A stretch of 64,000 nucleotides of DNA from Pseudoalteromonas luteoviolacea B = ATCC 29581 (GTDB lineage: Bacteria; Pseudomonadota; Gammaproteobacteria; Enterobacterales; Alteromonadaceae), in contig CAPN01000016.1 of NCBI GenBank assembly GCA_000333235.1, positions 310,001 through 374,000 of the forward strand, given 5' to 3'. The notes under the pieces are model-generated. The model worked only from the letters and a program-made list of their open reading frames with translations. It ran no database searches and was not told where the DNA came from. Below are positions 56,311 through 64,000 of the stretch, in pieces. A program made the position numbers and the translations under genes. Each line of letters opens with the position of its first letter. Positions within the stretch are counted from its first letter, which is position 1.

Positions 56311-57162
56311 TTAAGCGACCATACCGAACAAGGTCAGTATCGCAATAAGCACTAAATAGAAAAGAATATTGCGTTTAACCAAGCGCATCATGCACGTCGC
56401 TTCATATGTGCAGCCGAAATGCTCTACTTCGATTTGTTCAGCTGCAAGTGCTGTATTTGTAACAACTTTACGATTAGAGATTCTAAAATCCAACAAGTAC
56501 TTTAACCAACAGCTCGTTCCTTTTGAAAAATTACCGATAATCAAAAAGCCAAATGAAGCAACCCGTGCTGGCAACCAATCGAGCCAAAACAGCAGACTTT
56601 GTAAGCGCTTGCGATGCATGCTTAATTCATGGTGTTTATCGTTATACGTCCAATCTGCGACCGTTCTTACTGTCGCATATAAGACCGCTCCGGGTGCACC
56701 TAAGAGCACAAACCAAAAAATCACTGCGCAATAATGTCGAAAGTTAACCCAAGCCAATGTCTGCCCAAACGTTTCACCCCCGCGCTCTGTTTCTAAACGA
56801 CGCTGACCCATTTGCAATGCATACAATGTCGCAGCTACTGTATCTCCGCGACTTAAGGCATTGAGATACCCTTTATAATTAGCACGTAGCTGACTACAAC
56901 CAATCGCCACCAATAATAATGAAATGTTGACGGCAAATTGCCAAATCACAAAATCCGAAAATTGCCAGATCAGGGCGACCGCTAGAGCTGGTAATATGAG
57001 CCAAAAAGTAAAACCTAGATTCGAATCTAACCACTTCCCTTCACTTAACCAAGGCGCACTTCTCTCTTTGTATTGCAACAAATAGAATTCGGCTTGCCAA
57101 TAATTCGCCCTTGCCCCTAAACGCTCGATAACCAGCGCGATAATGATAGAAATTAAAATCAT
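56311..57162 (-). CDS. ampE: AmpE-like membrane protein
   Basis: 283 residues, about four membrane helices, with LISIIIALVIERLG at the start and NYWQAEFYLLQYKERSAPWL then FWFVLLGAPGAVLYATVRTV. The AmpE family is associated with beta-lactamase induction in enterobacteria, related to cobalamin-type CbiB proteins; its activity is unknown. Its start overlaps the end of ampD by 4 bases, so the pair is translationally coupled, as in E. coli. Confidence 0.9.
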   Translation of the reverse strand: MILISIIIALVIERLGARANYWQAEFYLLQYKERSAPWLSEGKWLDSNLGFTFWLILPALAVALIWQFSDFVIWQFAVNISLLLVAIGCSQLRANYKGYLNALSRGDTVAATLYALQMGQRRLETERGGETFGQTLAWVNFRHYCAVIFWFVLLGAPGAVLYATVRTVADWTYNDKHHELSMHRKRLQSLLFWLDWLPARVASFGFLIIGNFSKGTSCWLKYLLDFRISNRKVVTNTALAAEQIEVEHFGCTYEATCMMRLVKRNILFYLVLIAILTLFGMVA

Positions 57163-57704
57163 AATGGACTCTCTGCTTTTATTCTCGACCAGTCGAAGCC
57201 AACCCCGGGATCGGTTTTACGCCCCGGTGCAATGTGGCTGTGACCCACCACGCGCTCCGCCGTTAATGAATCATATTCAGCAAACAATTGGTCTAACAGA
57301 CTATTGAGTGCTTCGTATTGTTGCTCGGTATAAGTGTCTCTATCGGTGCCTTCAAGCTCGATACCAATGCTAAAGTCGTTACACCTTGACTCACCTTGGT
57401 AATTGGACACCCCGGCATGCCACGCGCGTTTATGAAAAGGAACATACTGTTTTATTTTGCCTTGCCTATCGATAACAACATGAGCAGATACTTTTACTCC
57501 CTTTAACGACTCGAAGCTTGGATGAACATCACAATCCACACAGCCCATGAATAAGTCATCAATATAAGAAGTTCCGTATTGCCCCTCGGGCAACGAAATA
57601 CAGTGTATAACCACCAAACGAATATCGCGCTCAATTGGCCTCTCATCATAAAAAGGGCTTGCGCGAAATTCTGCCTCTGTTAAAACATGGTTAATAATTG
57701 GCAT
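57159..57704 (-). CDS. ampD: 1,6-anhydro-N-acetylmuramyl-L-alanine amidase AmpD
   Basis: 181 residues, cytoplasmic zinc amidase that cleaves anhydroMurNAc-peptides in cell-wall recycling. Zinc ligands are the His in VVIHCISLP and the His and Asp of VVGHSHIAPGRKTDPG (about 152-167); the Lys in RKTDPG is the catalytic residue. KRAWHAGVSNYQG and FSIGIELEGTD are typical. No beta-lactamase or ampR is visible here. Confidence 0.94.
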   Translation of the reverse strand: MPIINHVLTEAEFRASPFYDERPIERDIRLVVIHCISLPEGQYGTSYIDDLFMGCVDCDVHPSFESLKGVKVSAHVVIDRQGKIKQYVPFHKRAWHAGVSNYQGESRCNDFSIGIELEGTDRDTYTEQQYEALNSLLDQLFAEYDSLTAERVVGHSHIAPGRKTDPGVGFDWSRIKAESPL

Positions 57705-57909
57705 GCAGTTGAAATTCTTTGCGAAAATGAGCTGATTTTATCGCTAAAATACCAAGTAATCAGCCAACTTACCACTTAAGTTCAACGAGTCTTACCACTT
57801 GGATAAAGAATAGAACACCGTTACCTCTAGTGTCGATAGATTGTACTCAATCCTAAAACCTCGTAAAATCTCGCTCAACTTAACTTTTTATGATTATAAA
57901 GAGGCCTTA

Positions 57910-58767
57910 ATGTCATCCCTTTCTCCGTTACCAGCTGCCCTTATCACCCAATTGGTTAAGCAAGCACTTGATGAAGATCTTAATTATCTAAGTGCAGAAG
58001 AAGGTGACATTACCGCCCAGCTTATTCCCGCTAGACAACAAAGTAACGCCACAGTGATTACTCGTGAAGATTGTGTATTTTGCGGTCGCGATGTTGTATT
58101 GGAAGTATTTAAACAAGTTGATCCTAGTGTACACGTAACGATGTTGGTGAACGACGGTGATAAGGTAAAAGCAAATAGTCCGTTATTTAAAGCCGTAGGT
58201 AAGTCTCGCGCTATTTTAACCGCCGAGCGTACGGCGCTGAACTTTGTGCAAACTTTATCTGGTACCGCCACGACAACAGCAAAGTATGTAAAGGAATTGG
58301 GCGAGAGCAAAACCAAATTGCTCGATACTCGTAAAACCATCCCCGGCCTTCGCGCATTGCAAAAATACGCCGTAACTTGTGGAGGCGGTAAAAATCACCG
58401 CATTGGTTTGTTTGATGCTTTTTTGATCAAAGAAAATCACATTAACGCCTGTGGTAGTATTGCCAATGCCGTTGCAGCAGCTCGCCAAAATCACCCAAGC
58501 AAGCCGGTCGAGGTCGAAGTCGAGGATCTAAACGAGCTAAATCAAGCATTAGCGGCAGGTGCTGACATTGTTATGCTTGATAACTTTTCAATTGCTGATA
58601 TTCAAGAAGCGGTGATTATCACGAATGGAAAAGCTAAACTTGAAGTGTCAGGCAACATGACCATCGAAATCATCCGTGCGTATGCTCAAGCGGGTGTGGA
58701 TTTTATTTCAAGTGGCGCATTGACCAAAAACGTACAAAGCATCGACCTTTCAATGCGTTTCGACTAA
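57910..58767 (+). CDS. nadC: Nicotinate-nucleotide pyrophosphorylase (quinolinate phosphoribosyltransferase)
   Basis: 285 residues, forms nicotinate mononucleotide from quinolinate and PRPP in NAD synthesis. Substrate loops: AERTALNFVQTLSGTATTT, LLDTRKTIPGLRALQKYAVTCGGGKNHRIGLFDAFLIKENHI, VEVEVEDLNEL, IVMLDNFS and FISSGALTKNV. The ATG at 57910 has an AGAGG site and the family-typical start; a 23-residue in-frame extension upstream is rejected. It is divergent from ampD. Confidence 0.95.
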   Translation: MSSLSPLPAALITQLVKQALDEDLNYLSAEEGDITAQLIPARQQSNATVITREDCVFCGRDVVLEVFKQVDPSVHVTMLVNDGDKVKANSPLFKAVGKSRAILTAERTALNFVQTLSGTATTTAKYVKELGESKTKLLDTRKTIPGLRALQKYAVTCGGGKNHRIGLFDAFLIKENHINACGSIANAVAAARQNHPSKPVEVEVEDLNELNQALAAGADIVMLDNFSIADIQEAVIITNGKAKLEVSGNMTIEIIRAYAQAGVDFISSGALTKNVQSIDLSMRFD

Positions 58768-58775
58768 TACCAGTC

Positions 58776-58798
58776 AGGCGAAGGGGAAACCTTCGCCT
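58776..58798 (+). terminator. Hairpin after nadC
   Basis: AGGCGAAGG pairs with CCTTCGCCT (9 bp) around a 5-base loop, beginning 9 bases after the nadC stop. No T tract follows. The CCTTCGCC arm recurs in the tandem repeats just downstream, so this hairpin may belong to the repeat family. Confidence 0.55.
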
Positions 58799-58811
58799 AC
58801 CAACCTTCTTT

Positions 58812-58962
58812 GCAGGCGAGACTTTAACTCTCACTTAGCCTTCGCCAAAACCATTTGCGTTGTAGACAAGACTCTAGGTCTCGCTTAGCCTTCGCCAAAA
58901 CCATTGGCGTTGTAGGCGAGACTTTACGTCTCGCTTGGCTTTCGCAAAAAACACTTATCGTT
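58812..58962. repeat. Three tandem copies of a 50-base repeat
   Basis: Units start at 58812, 58862 and 58912 (50, 50 and 51 bases) and share GAGACT, a CTCGCTT-like segment, TTCGCCAAAACCATT and CGTT. Each unit holds a small inverted repeat, best in the third: GCGAGAC with GTCTCGC around TTTAC. There is no ORF. The stretch 58768-59387 between nadC and pilA is otherwise non-coding, with a promoter-like site and pilA leader hairpins. Confidence 0.8.
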
Positions 58963-59014
58963 CTAGACTGTAATTTGATGTAATTCGGTGTAATGACTAA
59001 AGGAACATAAATCA

Positions 59015-59043
59015 TTGACAAGATTCTTAAAAACTCGTTAAAT
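59015..59043 (+). promoter_or_regulatory. Promoter-like sequence upstream of pilA
   Basis: TTGACA (59015-59020), 17-base spacer, TTAAAT (59038-59043): a perfect -35 and a four-of-six -10. It is about 345 bases before pilA, so it either makes a long leader or another transcript. I found no convincing sigma-54 element closer to pilA. Confidence 0.35.
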
Positions 59044-59280
59044 ACGAAGAAAGTTTGACCTTGTAACATAACGTTAAATTTCGCCTTGTTATCAGCATAA
59101 CAAATGTAAATTAACCGCATTGAGTTTTGTGCAAATTACGAATGAACAAAGAAATTTAATCTTTTAGAATGATAACTTCTTGTTACTATCATCATTTAGA
59201 ATTAAAGTAATACCACGCAATGCCAAATTAGTATGGCCACCTTGTCAAATCAAGGAAGACCTGCCTAAATTAGGGAAGCA

Positions 59281-59360
59281 AACGGCGTTGCGACGCAACT
59301 CAAACTATGGATGTTGAGCTGGGTTGTAGATTGAATGATTTTGCCAAATTTTTTGGCGCT
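59281..59360 (+). promoter_or_regulatory. Structured pilA leader
   Basis: Two hairpins lie in the 100 bases before the pilA start: GTTGCG-A-CGCAAC (59287-59299) and GCCAAA with TTTGGC (59343-59357). The pilA ribosome site TTAGGAGAAG follows the second. A role in pilA expression is inferred only. Confidence 0.35.
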
Positions 59361-59387
59361 TGTTGAATATCCTTAGGAGAAGATAAG

Positions 59388-59822
59388 ATGACGCAACAAA
59401 AACAAAAGGGTTTCACCCTAATCGAATTAATGATCGTAGTAGCAATCGTCGGTATTTTGGCTGCGGTAGCCTTGCCTGCGTATCAAAACTACACGGTTAA
59501 AGCTCGTTTCACAGAAGTTATTACCGCGGCAGAATCTGTAAAGTTCACTATGACTGAGTGTATGCAAACCAACAACAACTCTATTACAAGTTGTGATGCT
59601 TATGCAGATTTAGGTCTTACAGCACCTGTTGCAACATCAAACGTTGCGTCTGTAACGATTACTGAGACTACCGGTGTTATTACTGCTACAGGTACATCTA
59701 GTGCAGGCGGATACACCTATACGTTAACACCACCAACGATTGCAAATGGTTCAACTGTTTCTACGTATGTGTTTGCAAAAGGCGGTACATGTACAACTGC
59801 CGGCATTACTAACCTTTGTTAA
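59388..59822 (+). CDS. pilA: Type IV pilin PilA
   Basis: 144 residues. The leader MTQQKQKG ends at the prepilin-peptidase site G-F, followed by [27 protein letters not shown] with Glu5 of the mature pilin. Cys pairs: one near residues 55-70 (ECMQTN, SCDAY) and a C-terminal disulfide pair in [13 protein letters not shown]. The globular half is Thr/Ser-rich. Processed by PilD, encoded three genes downstream. The major pilin role is inferred from the position and strong ribosome site. Confidence 0.93.
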   Translation: MTQQKQKGFTLIELMIVVAIVGILAAVALPAYQNYTVKARFTEVITAAESVKFTMTECMQTNNNSITSCDAYADLGLTAPVATSNVASVTITETTGVITATGTSSAGGYTYTLTPPTIANGSTVSTYVFAKGGTCTTAGITNLC

Positions 59823-59829
59823 TACAATA

Positions 59830-59851
59830 AAGGCGGCCATTGAGCCGCCTT
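59830..59851 (+). terminator. Attenuating terminator between pilA and pilC
   Basis: AAGGCGGC pairs with GCCGCCTT (8 bp) around a 6-base loop, 8 bases after the pilA stop, with T residues after GCC. It would leave abundant pilA mRNA with limited read-through to pilC. Confidence 0.7.
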
Positions 59852-59860
59852 GCCTTATAT

Positions 59861-61090
59861 ATGCAAAAAAAAGCCAATTCAGAATCAATCGACACCTTTC
59901 AGTGGTCGGGCATTAGTGCTCGAGGCAAAAAGCTTGAAGGCGAAATGAATGCGCAAAGTATCGCGTTGCTAAAAGCTCAACTTCGAAAGCAAGGCATTAC
60001 TCCACTTAAAGTTAAACGTAAACAAGCTCCTTTTCTAAGCTTGTCCACACCAGAAAAAATAACCGCGAAAGATATTGCTGTAGTTACTCGTCAAATCGCA
60101 ACGATGTTGACGGCTGGCGTACCGTTAATACAGTCATTGGATATGATTTCATCTGGCTCAAAAAATAAATCGCTTTCTAAACTACTCGAGACCATTTCGG
60201 ATGACGTTAAAGCGGGTCAACCTTTGGCCGCTGCGCTTAGAAAACACCCTCGTTATTTTGACGACTTATATTGCGATCTCATACACTCTGGTGAACAATC
60301 TGGCGCACTCGATCGCATCTATGACCGCGTTGCACTGTACAAAGAAAAAGCCGAAGCCCTCAAATCAAAAATAAAAAAAGCAATGTTTTATCCGATTGCG
60401 GTCCTCGTCGTTGCATTAATTGTAACGTCTATTTTGCTCGTGTTTGTAGTGCCGCAATTCCAAGATATTTTTAGTGGCTTTGGGGCTGAACTTCCTGCAT
60501 TTACCCTATTTGTCATAGCAATTTCAGAATTTATGCAAGAGTACTGGTGGATTGGGTTAATCGCCATAGTCGGTTTTATATTTGCCTACAAAGAAGCTCT
60601 GATTAAAAGTAAGCAAGTGCGTAACTTTAATGACCGCTTGGTACTTCAGTTACCTGTTGTTGGTGAAATATTAAAAAAAGCAGCCGTAGCGCGCTACGCT
60701 AGAACCCTGTCGACGACCTTTGCAGCGGGGGTGCCTTTAGTCGATGCGTTAGATTCGGCTGCTGGGGCGTCTGGCAACGTCATTTATCGTGATGTCATAC
60801 TTGATATTAAAGCTGAAGTAAGCTCTGGAAATCAAATGAACTGGGCAATGCGTAATTCAAAAGTGTTCCCCGATATGGTTGTGCAAATGGTCTCTATTGG
60901 TGAGGAGTCCGGTTCACTTGACAGTATGCTGGGTAAAGTAGCCAGTATTTACGAGCAAGAGGTTGATGATGCCGTGGATGGACTATCTAGTTTGCTCGAG
61001 CCGTTAATAATGGCCGTACTCGGTGTAATTGTGGGTGGATTGATTGTCGCCATGTATTTACCGATATTCCAACTCGGTTCCGTTGTCTAA
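59861..61090 (+). CDS. pilC: Type IV pilus inner-membrane platform protein PilC
   Basis: 409 residues from the ATG at 59861; a TTG seven codons upstream is inside the terminator hairpin. Two GspF/PilC domains: about 63-190 (TAKDIAVVTRQIATMLTAGVPLIQSLDM, SGEQSGALDRI) and about 270-400 (ARTLSTTFAAGVPLVDALDSAAGASGN, IGEESGSLDSML), with three membrane helices. It anchors the assembly ATPase at the inner membrane. In relatives pilB usually sits between pilA and pilC; here it does not. Confidence 0.93.
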   Translation: MQKKANSESIDTFQWSGISARGKKLEGEMNAQSIALLKAQLRKQGITPLKVKRKQAPFLSLSTPEKITAKDIAVVTRQIATMLTAGVPLIQSLDMISSGSKNKSLSKLLETISDDVKAGQPLAAALRKHPRYFDDLYCDLIHSGEQSGALDRIYDRVALYKEKAEALKSKIKKAMFYPIAVLVVALIVTSILLVFVVPQFQDIFSGFGAELPAFTLFVIAISEFMQEYWWIGLIAIVGFIFAYKEALIKSKQVRNFNDRLVLQLPVVGEILKKAAVARYARTLSTTFAAGVPLVDALDSAAGASGNVIYRDVILDIKAEVSSGNQMNWAMRNSKVFPDMVVQMVSIGEESGSLDSMLGKVASIYEQEVDDAVDGLSSLLEPLIMAVLGVIVGGLIVAMYLPIFQLGSVV

Positions 61091-61108
61091 TTTTTCAAGG
61101 TTGTTGTT

Positions 61109-62014
61109 ATGTTTGAGTTGTTTTCACACACCTTGGTGCTGCTGTCGAGCAACACAGCGTTTTATCTTTTAACCGTTGGTATCGTGTCACTTTGTATTGG
61201 TAGTTTTTTAAATGTGGTGATATATCGACTACCAAAACAAATGCAGCTGGGTTGGCAACAAGAGTGTCGAGTGTTTTTAGCTGATGAACTAAAAACCACA
61301 GCACCAATAAAGCCAAATAGCGCATCTCGTTTTAATCTCGCGTTTCCTAATTCACACTGCCCATCTTGTAAATCAACATTAAAATGGTGGCACAATATCC
61401 CGCTCGTTAGCTGGTTGCTATTAAAAGGTCGATGTGCATTTTGCTCTGCCGTTATCAGCATTCGTTATCCACTCATTGAAGTGAGTACCGCGCTTTTAAG
61501 TGTTATGGTGGCTTTTCTATTCGGTCCAACCGAACAAGCGCTTCTGTATATTGTGGTTGTATGGGCATTAATGGCACTGACGTTTATCGACATCGACCAT
61601 ATGCTCCTACCCGATCAAATTACCTTGCCTTTAGTTTGGCTAGCGTTACTTGCCGCCGTTTTTGGGATCACGATTGCCCCATCTGAAGCCATCGTTGGAG
61701 CTGCGGTAGGCTATTTAAGCCTGTGGAGTGTCTATTGGTTATTTAAACTCCTGACAGGTAAAGAAGGCATGGGCTATGGCGACTTTAAATTAATGGCCGT
61801 CTTTGGCGCTTTGCTTGGCTGGGAGTTTATTTTGCAAATTGTGTTGTTATCGAGTGTGGTAGGTGCTGTTATTGGTGGTGCTCAACTTGCCATTCAAGGC
61901 AAAAACAGCGCAACACCAATCCCATTTGGCCCCTACATCGCCGCCGCAGGATTCATTAGTATGTTATTTGGCGATGAAATAAATGCTTGGTACTATGGGC
62001 TTTTAACTCCATGA
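61109..62014 (+). CDS. pilD: Prepilin peptidase/N-methyltransferase PilD
   Basis: 301 residues. N-terminal domain with the zinc-type Cys motif CPSCKSTLKWWHNIPL then GRCAFC (about 88-116), followed by eight membrane helices with the catalytic Asp motifs FIDIDHMLLPDQI (about 160) and GKEGMGYGDFKLMAVFGALLGW (GxGD). It cleaves the leader from prepilins and methylates the new N terminus. The stop codon overlaps the coaE start as ATGA. Confidence 0.94.
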   Translation: MFELFSHTLVLLSSNTAFYLLTVGIVSLCIGSFLNVVIYRLPKQMQLGWQQECRVFLADELKTTAPIKPNSASRFNLAFPNSHCPSCKSTLKWWHNIPLVSWLLLKGRCAFCSAVISIRYPLIEVSTALLSVMVAFLFGPTEQALLYIVVVWALMALTFIDIDHMLLPDQITLPLVWLALLAAVFGITIAPSEAIVGAAVGYLSLWSVYWLFKLLTGKEGMGYGDFKLMAVFGALLGWEFILQIVLLSSVVGAVIGGAQLAIQGKNSATPIPFGPYIAAAGFISMLFGDEINAWYYGLLTP

Positions 62015-62631
62015 GCCATTGGATAGTAGGTGTCACAGGAGGCATTGGTGCCGGAAAAACAGCCGTCACCAATAAACTACATGAGTGGGGTATAGACATT
62101 GTTGATGCAGATGTCATTGCACGAGAAGTGGTTTTACCGGGTACTCAAGCTTTAACTGACATTCAAATTCACTTTGGCGACGAGGTTATTTTACCGAGTG
62201 GTGAGCTCAATCGCGCAAAACTTCGTGAAATTATTTTTCAACACCCCAATGAAAAAACGTGGTTAAACGCCTTGCTACATCCGCTCATTCGACAAACTAT
62301 CGTCGCCCAATTGCACGCTGCGCAATCCAACTATGTTGTACTTGCGGCACCGTTATTGTTTGAAAACAATCTTCACATTCTGTGCAACCGCTCATTACTT
62401 GTTGATGTTCCAGTAGAAACACAGCTCGAGCGAACGATAAATCGTGACTTAGTGCCAAAAAAACAAGTCGAAGCTATCATTGCGGCGCAAATGAGCCGCA
62501 AAGACAAACTGGCTCTAGCGGACGACGTAATTGATAATAGTCATACACTTGAGCAAACTTATACTAAACTCAACACATTACACCAAACATACCTTAAGCT
62601 TGCTAGCAAAACAAAACTCATCGCAACTTAA
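62011..62631 (+). CDS. coaE: Dephospho-CoA kinase
   Basis: 206 residues, last step of CoA synthesis: phosphorylates dephospho-CoA. The P loop is VGVTGGIGAGKTAVT (residues 6-20), followed by VDADVIAREV and LAAPLLFENNLH. ATG overlaps the pilD stop, giving a translational couple. The next gene is pilB rather than zapD/yacG, which usually follow coaE in this group. Confidence 0.95.
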   Translation: MSHWIVGVTGGIGAGKTAVTNKLHEWGIDIVDADVIAREVVLPGTQALTDIQIHFGDEVILPSGELNRAKLREIIFQHPNEKTWLNALLHPLIRQTIVAQLHAAQSNYVVLAAPLLFENNLHILCNRSLLVDVPVETQLERTINRDLVPKKQVEAIIAAQMSRKDKLALADDVIDNSHTLEQTYTKLNTLHQTYLKLASKTKLIAT

Positions 62632-62772
62632 AGGTACATTATTCTAAATCATGTTAGGATTAGGGTGTTTTAAAAAAGATTGAAGTCCGATCTTAAAAAG
62701 AATATGTTGCTTTATCAGCAGCTAATCTTGATAAATTGGATTTATCACTGAAGAACATGCAAAAGGTATTTC

Positions 62773-64000
62773 ATGGAGCAAAACTCCCCACTATTGCGTA
62801 AATTTTTGACGTTAGGCCGAATTACAGCCGAACAGGTAAAAGCAAAACAAAAAGACGCAGGTTCCATCGCAGAGTTGATCTCGATATGCAGTGGCATGGA
62901 TGGTAAAGAGTTAGCAGAGCATTGTTTAGATTTATTTCGAGTGCCCTTTTTCGATCTCAACGAATTTGATATTGACAGCGTACCGAAAGAACTCGTCAAA
63001 GAAAAGTTGATCCGCCAACATCATATTCTTCCGTTAAGCCGCAAAGGTCGTAAACTCTACGTTGCAGCCTCTGATCCGACAGATTACGGCGCACTTGAAA
63101 ACTTCGAATTTAGTACTGGTTTACAATGCGAAGTGGTGGTTGTCGATTATCGAATTCTTGAAAAGAAAATCGATTCTTTATTTGATGCCACGAGTGGCCT
63201 TTCAATGTCGGAAGAAGAATTCAGTGAATTCAGTTCTTTAGAAACAGAAGATACCCAAGCGCCGACATCGCAGCAAGACGAAGAAAAAGACGATGCACCT
63301 ATTATTGTGTACATCAATAAAATCTTGATGGATGCGATTAAGAAAGGCGCATCCGATCTTCACTTTGAGCCTTATGAACACAAATACCGAATTCGTTTTC
63401 GTATCGATGGCATCTTGCATGAAATGGCAAGCCCACCTGTAACATTATCGAATCGTTTGTCTGCACGTATTAAAGTGATGTCGCGATTAGATATCGCCGA
63501 AAAGCGTAAACCACAGGATGGCCGGATAAAGCTAAAAATATCTGACAAAAAAAGCATCGATTTTCGTGTAAGTACATTGCCGACAATGTGGGGCGAGAAA
63601 ATTGTAATGCGTATTCTCGATTCGTCTAGTGCCATGCTCGGCATTGATGTACTTGGATACGAAGCCGAGCAAAAACAATTGTATCTAGATGCGCTTAATC
63701 AGCCGCAGGGAATGATCTTGGTCACCGGTCCGACAGGTTCTGGTAAAACGGTTTCACTTTATACTGGTTTGAATATTCTCAATAAACCTGAAACCAATAT
63801 CAGCACAGCAGAAGATCCGGTCGAAATAAACTTAGAAGGTATTAACCAAGTTCAAATCAACACCAAAGCGGACATGACGTTTGCGAATGCCTTACGCGCC
63901 TTTTTGCGTCAAGATCCAGACGTGGTCATGGTTGGTGAGATCCGTGATTTAGAAACGGCAGAAATCTCAATTAAAGCGGCACAAACCGGTCACTTAGTAC
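62773..64000 (+). CDS. pilB: Type IV pilus assembly ATPase PilB, N-terminal part
   Basis: About 409 codons are visible before the right edge cuts the gene; the family has roughly 570. The ATG at 62773 follows AAAAGG. An N1-type domain (about 1-140) begins [26 protein letters not shown], then the core: [27 protein letters not shown] (about 200-226), Walker [16 protein letters not shown] (about 318-331), Asp box STAEDPVEI, Walker [15 protein letters not shown] and the His box at the end. It powers pilus extension. It lies 141 bases after coaE, an unusual place. Confidence 0.93.
   Translation, partial: MEQNSPLLRKFLTLGRITAEQVKAKQKDAGSIAELISICSGMDGKELAEHCLDLFRVPFFDLNEFDIDSVPKELVKEKLIRQHHILPLSRKGRKLYVAASDPTDYGALENFEFSTGLQCEVVVVDYRILEKKIDSLFDATSGLSMSEEEFSEFSSLETEDTQAPTSQQDEEKDDAPIIVYINKILMDAIKKGASDLHFEPYEHKYRIRFRIDGILHEMASPPVTLSNRLSARIKVMSRLDIAEKRKPQDGRIKLKISDKKSIDFRVSTLPTMWGEKIVMRILDSSSAMLGIDVLGYEAEQKQLYLDALNQPQGMILVTGPTGSGKTVSLYTGLNILNKPETNISTAEDPVEINLEGINQVQINTKADMTFANALRAFLRQDPDVVMVGEIRDLETAEISIKAAQTGHLV

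Noticed and set aside
59281..59345. c-di-GMP-I (GEMM) riboswitch in the pilA leader
   Set aside because: Short matches such as GACGCAA occur, but spacing of GCAAAC to GACGCAA is too short and the second stem is not recognisable; kept only as a low-interest finding.
1..64000. tRNA, rRNA, CRISPR, prophage or insertion-sequence features
   Set aside because: I saw no cloverleaf-like segments, no spaced identical direct repeats, no transposase or integrase, so none is reported.

Overview
This is a 64 kb stretch of a gammaproteobacterial chromosome, AT-leaning and densely coded. Gene content and order point to a marine member of the Alteromonadales (Pseudoalteromonadaceae or a close relative): the glnE, rsmE-gshB-yqgE-ruvX, pilTU/yggS-proC-yggT, rdgB-hemW, cpxRA-fieF-trmL, yibN-grxC-secB-gpsA, gpmI-envC-ctp-yibQ, mdh/argR, pdhR-aceEF-lpd and ampDE/nadC/pil neighbourhoods are all typical of that group. 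The genus is inferred from gene order only. No prophage, insertion sequence, CRISPR array, rRNA or tRNA gene was seen.

Layout. 1-5 kb: the 5' part of glnE (cut by the window edge), a MITE-like inverted repeat, a DUF350 membrane protein, an unrecognised ORF, then rsmE, gshB, yqgE and ruvX. 5-14.4 kb: retraction ATPases pilT and pilU with a solute-binding-like protein on the minus strand, back to back with yggS-proC-yggT, then DUF4426-rdgB-hemW and a DUF885 lipoprotein peptidase. 14.4-21.7 kb: an orphan histidine kinase, a Spy/CpxP-type protein divergent from cpxRA with GTAAA-type CpxR boxes between them, a lysophospholipase-like hydrolase, fieF and trmL. 21.8-29.8 kb: a large propeller-PAS-GGDEF-EAL protein, the gpsA-secB-grxC-rhodanese block and gpmI. 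29.8-38.7 kb: envC-ctp-yibQ, small unknown genes, a CBS protein, a Nif3-like protein, cmoM, an exported RTX-repeat protein and mdh. 39-48.6 kb: argR, an operon of ferric-iron ABC transporter plus DyP peroxidase, a long CsrB-type regulatory RNA, tapT, a GNAT enzyme, and a LysR regulator facing an SbtA-type bicarbonate permease. 48.8-55.8 kb: the pyruvate dehydrogenase operon pdhR-aceE-aceF-lpd. 56.3-64 kb: ampD-ampE, nadC, and the type IV pilus biogenesis genes pilA, pilC, pilD, coaE and pilB (cut by the right edge).

The most noteworthy unlabelled element is the gene-free stretch at about 44.35-44.91 kb. It carries roughly 31 GGA motifs, a strong terminator and, about 167 bases upstream of the likely start, a 16-base palindrome of the GacA/UvrY type. 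This is the signature of a CsrB/RsmZ-family RNA that sequesters CsrA. Other points of interest are the rearranged pil order (pilB after coaE), a 50-base tandem repeat between nadC and pilA, a degenerate GGDEF motif (SSDEF) fused to an intact EAL domain, an iron-uptake operon ending in a cytoplasmic DyP peroxidase, a hairpin that sequesters the ribosome-binding site of the orphan kinase, and a long structured 3' region after the spy-like gene. Most of the remainder is conserved housekeeping DNA.
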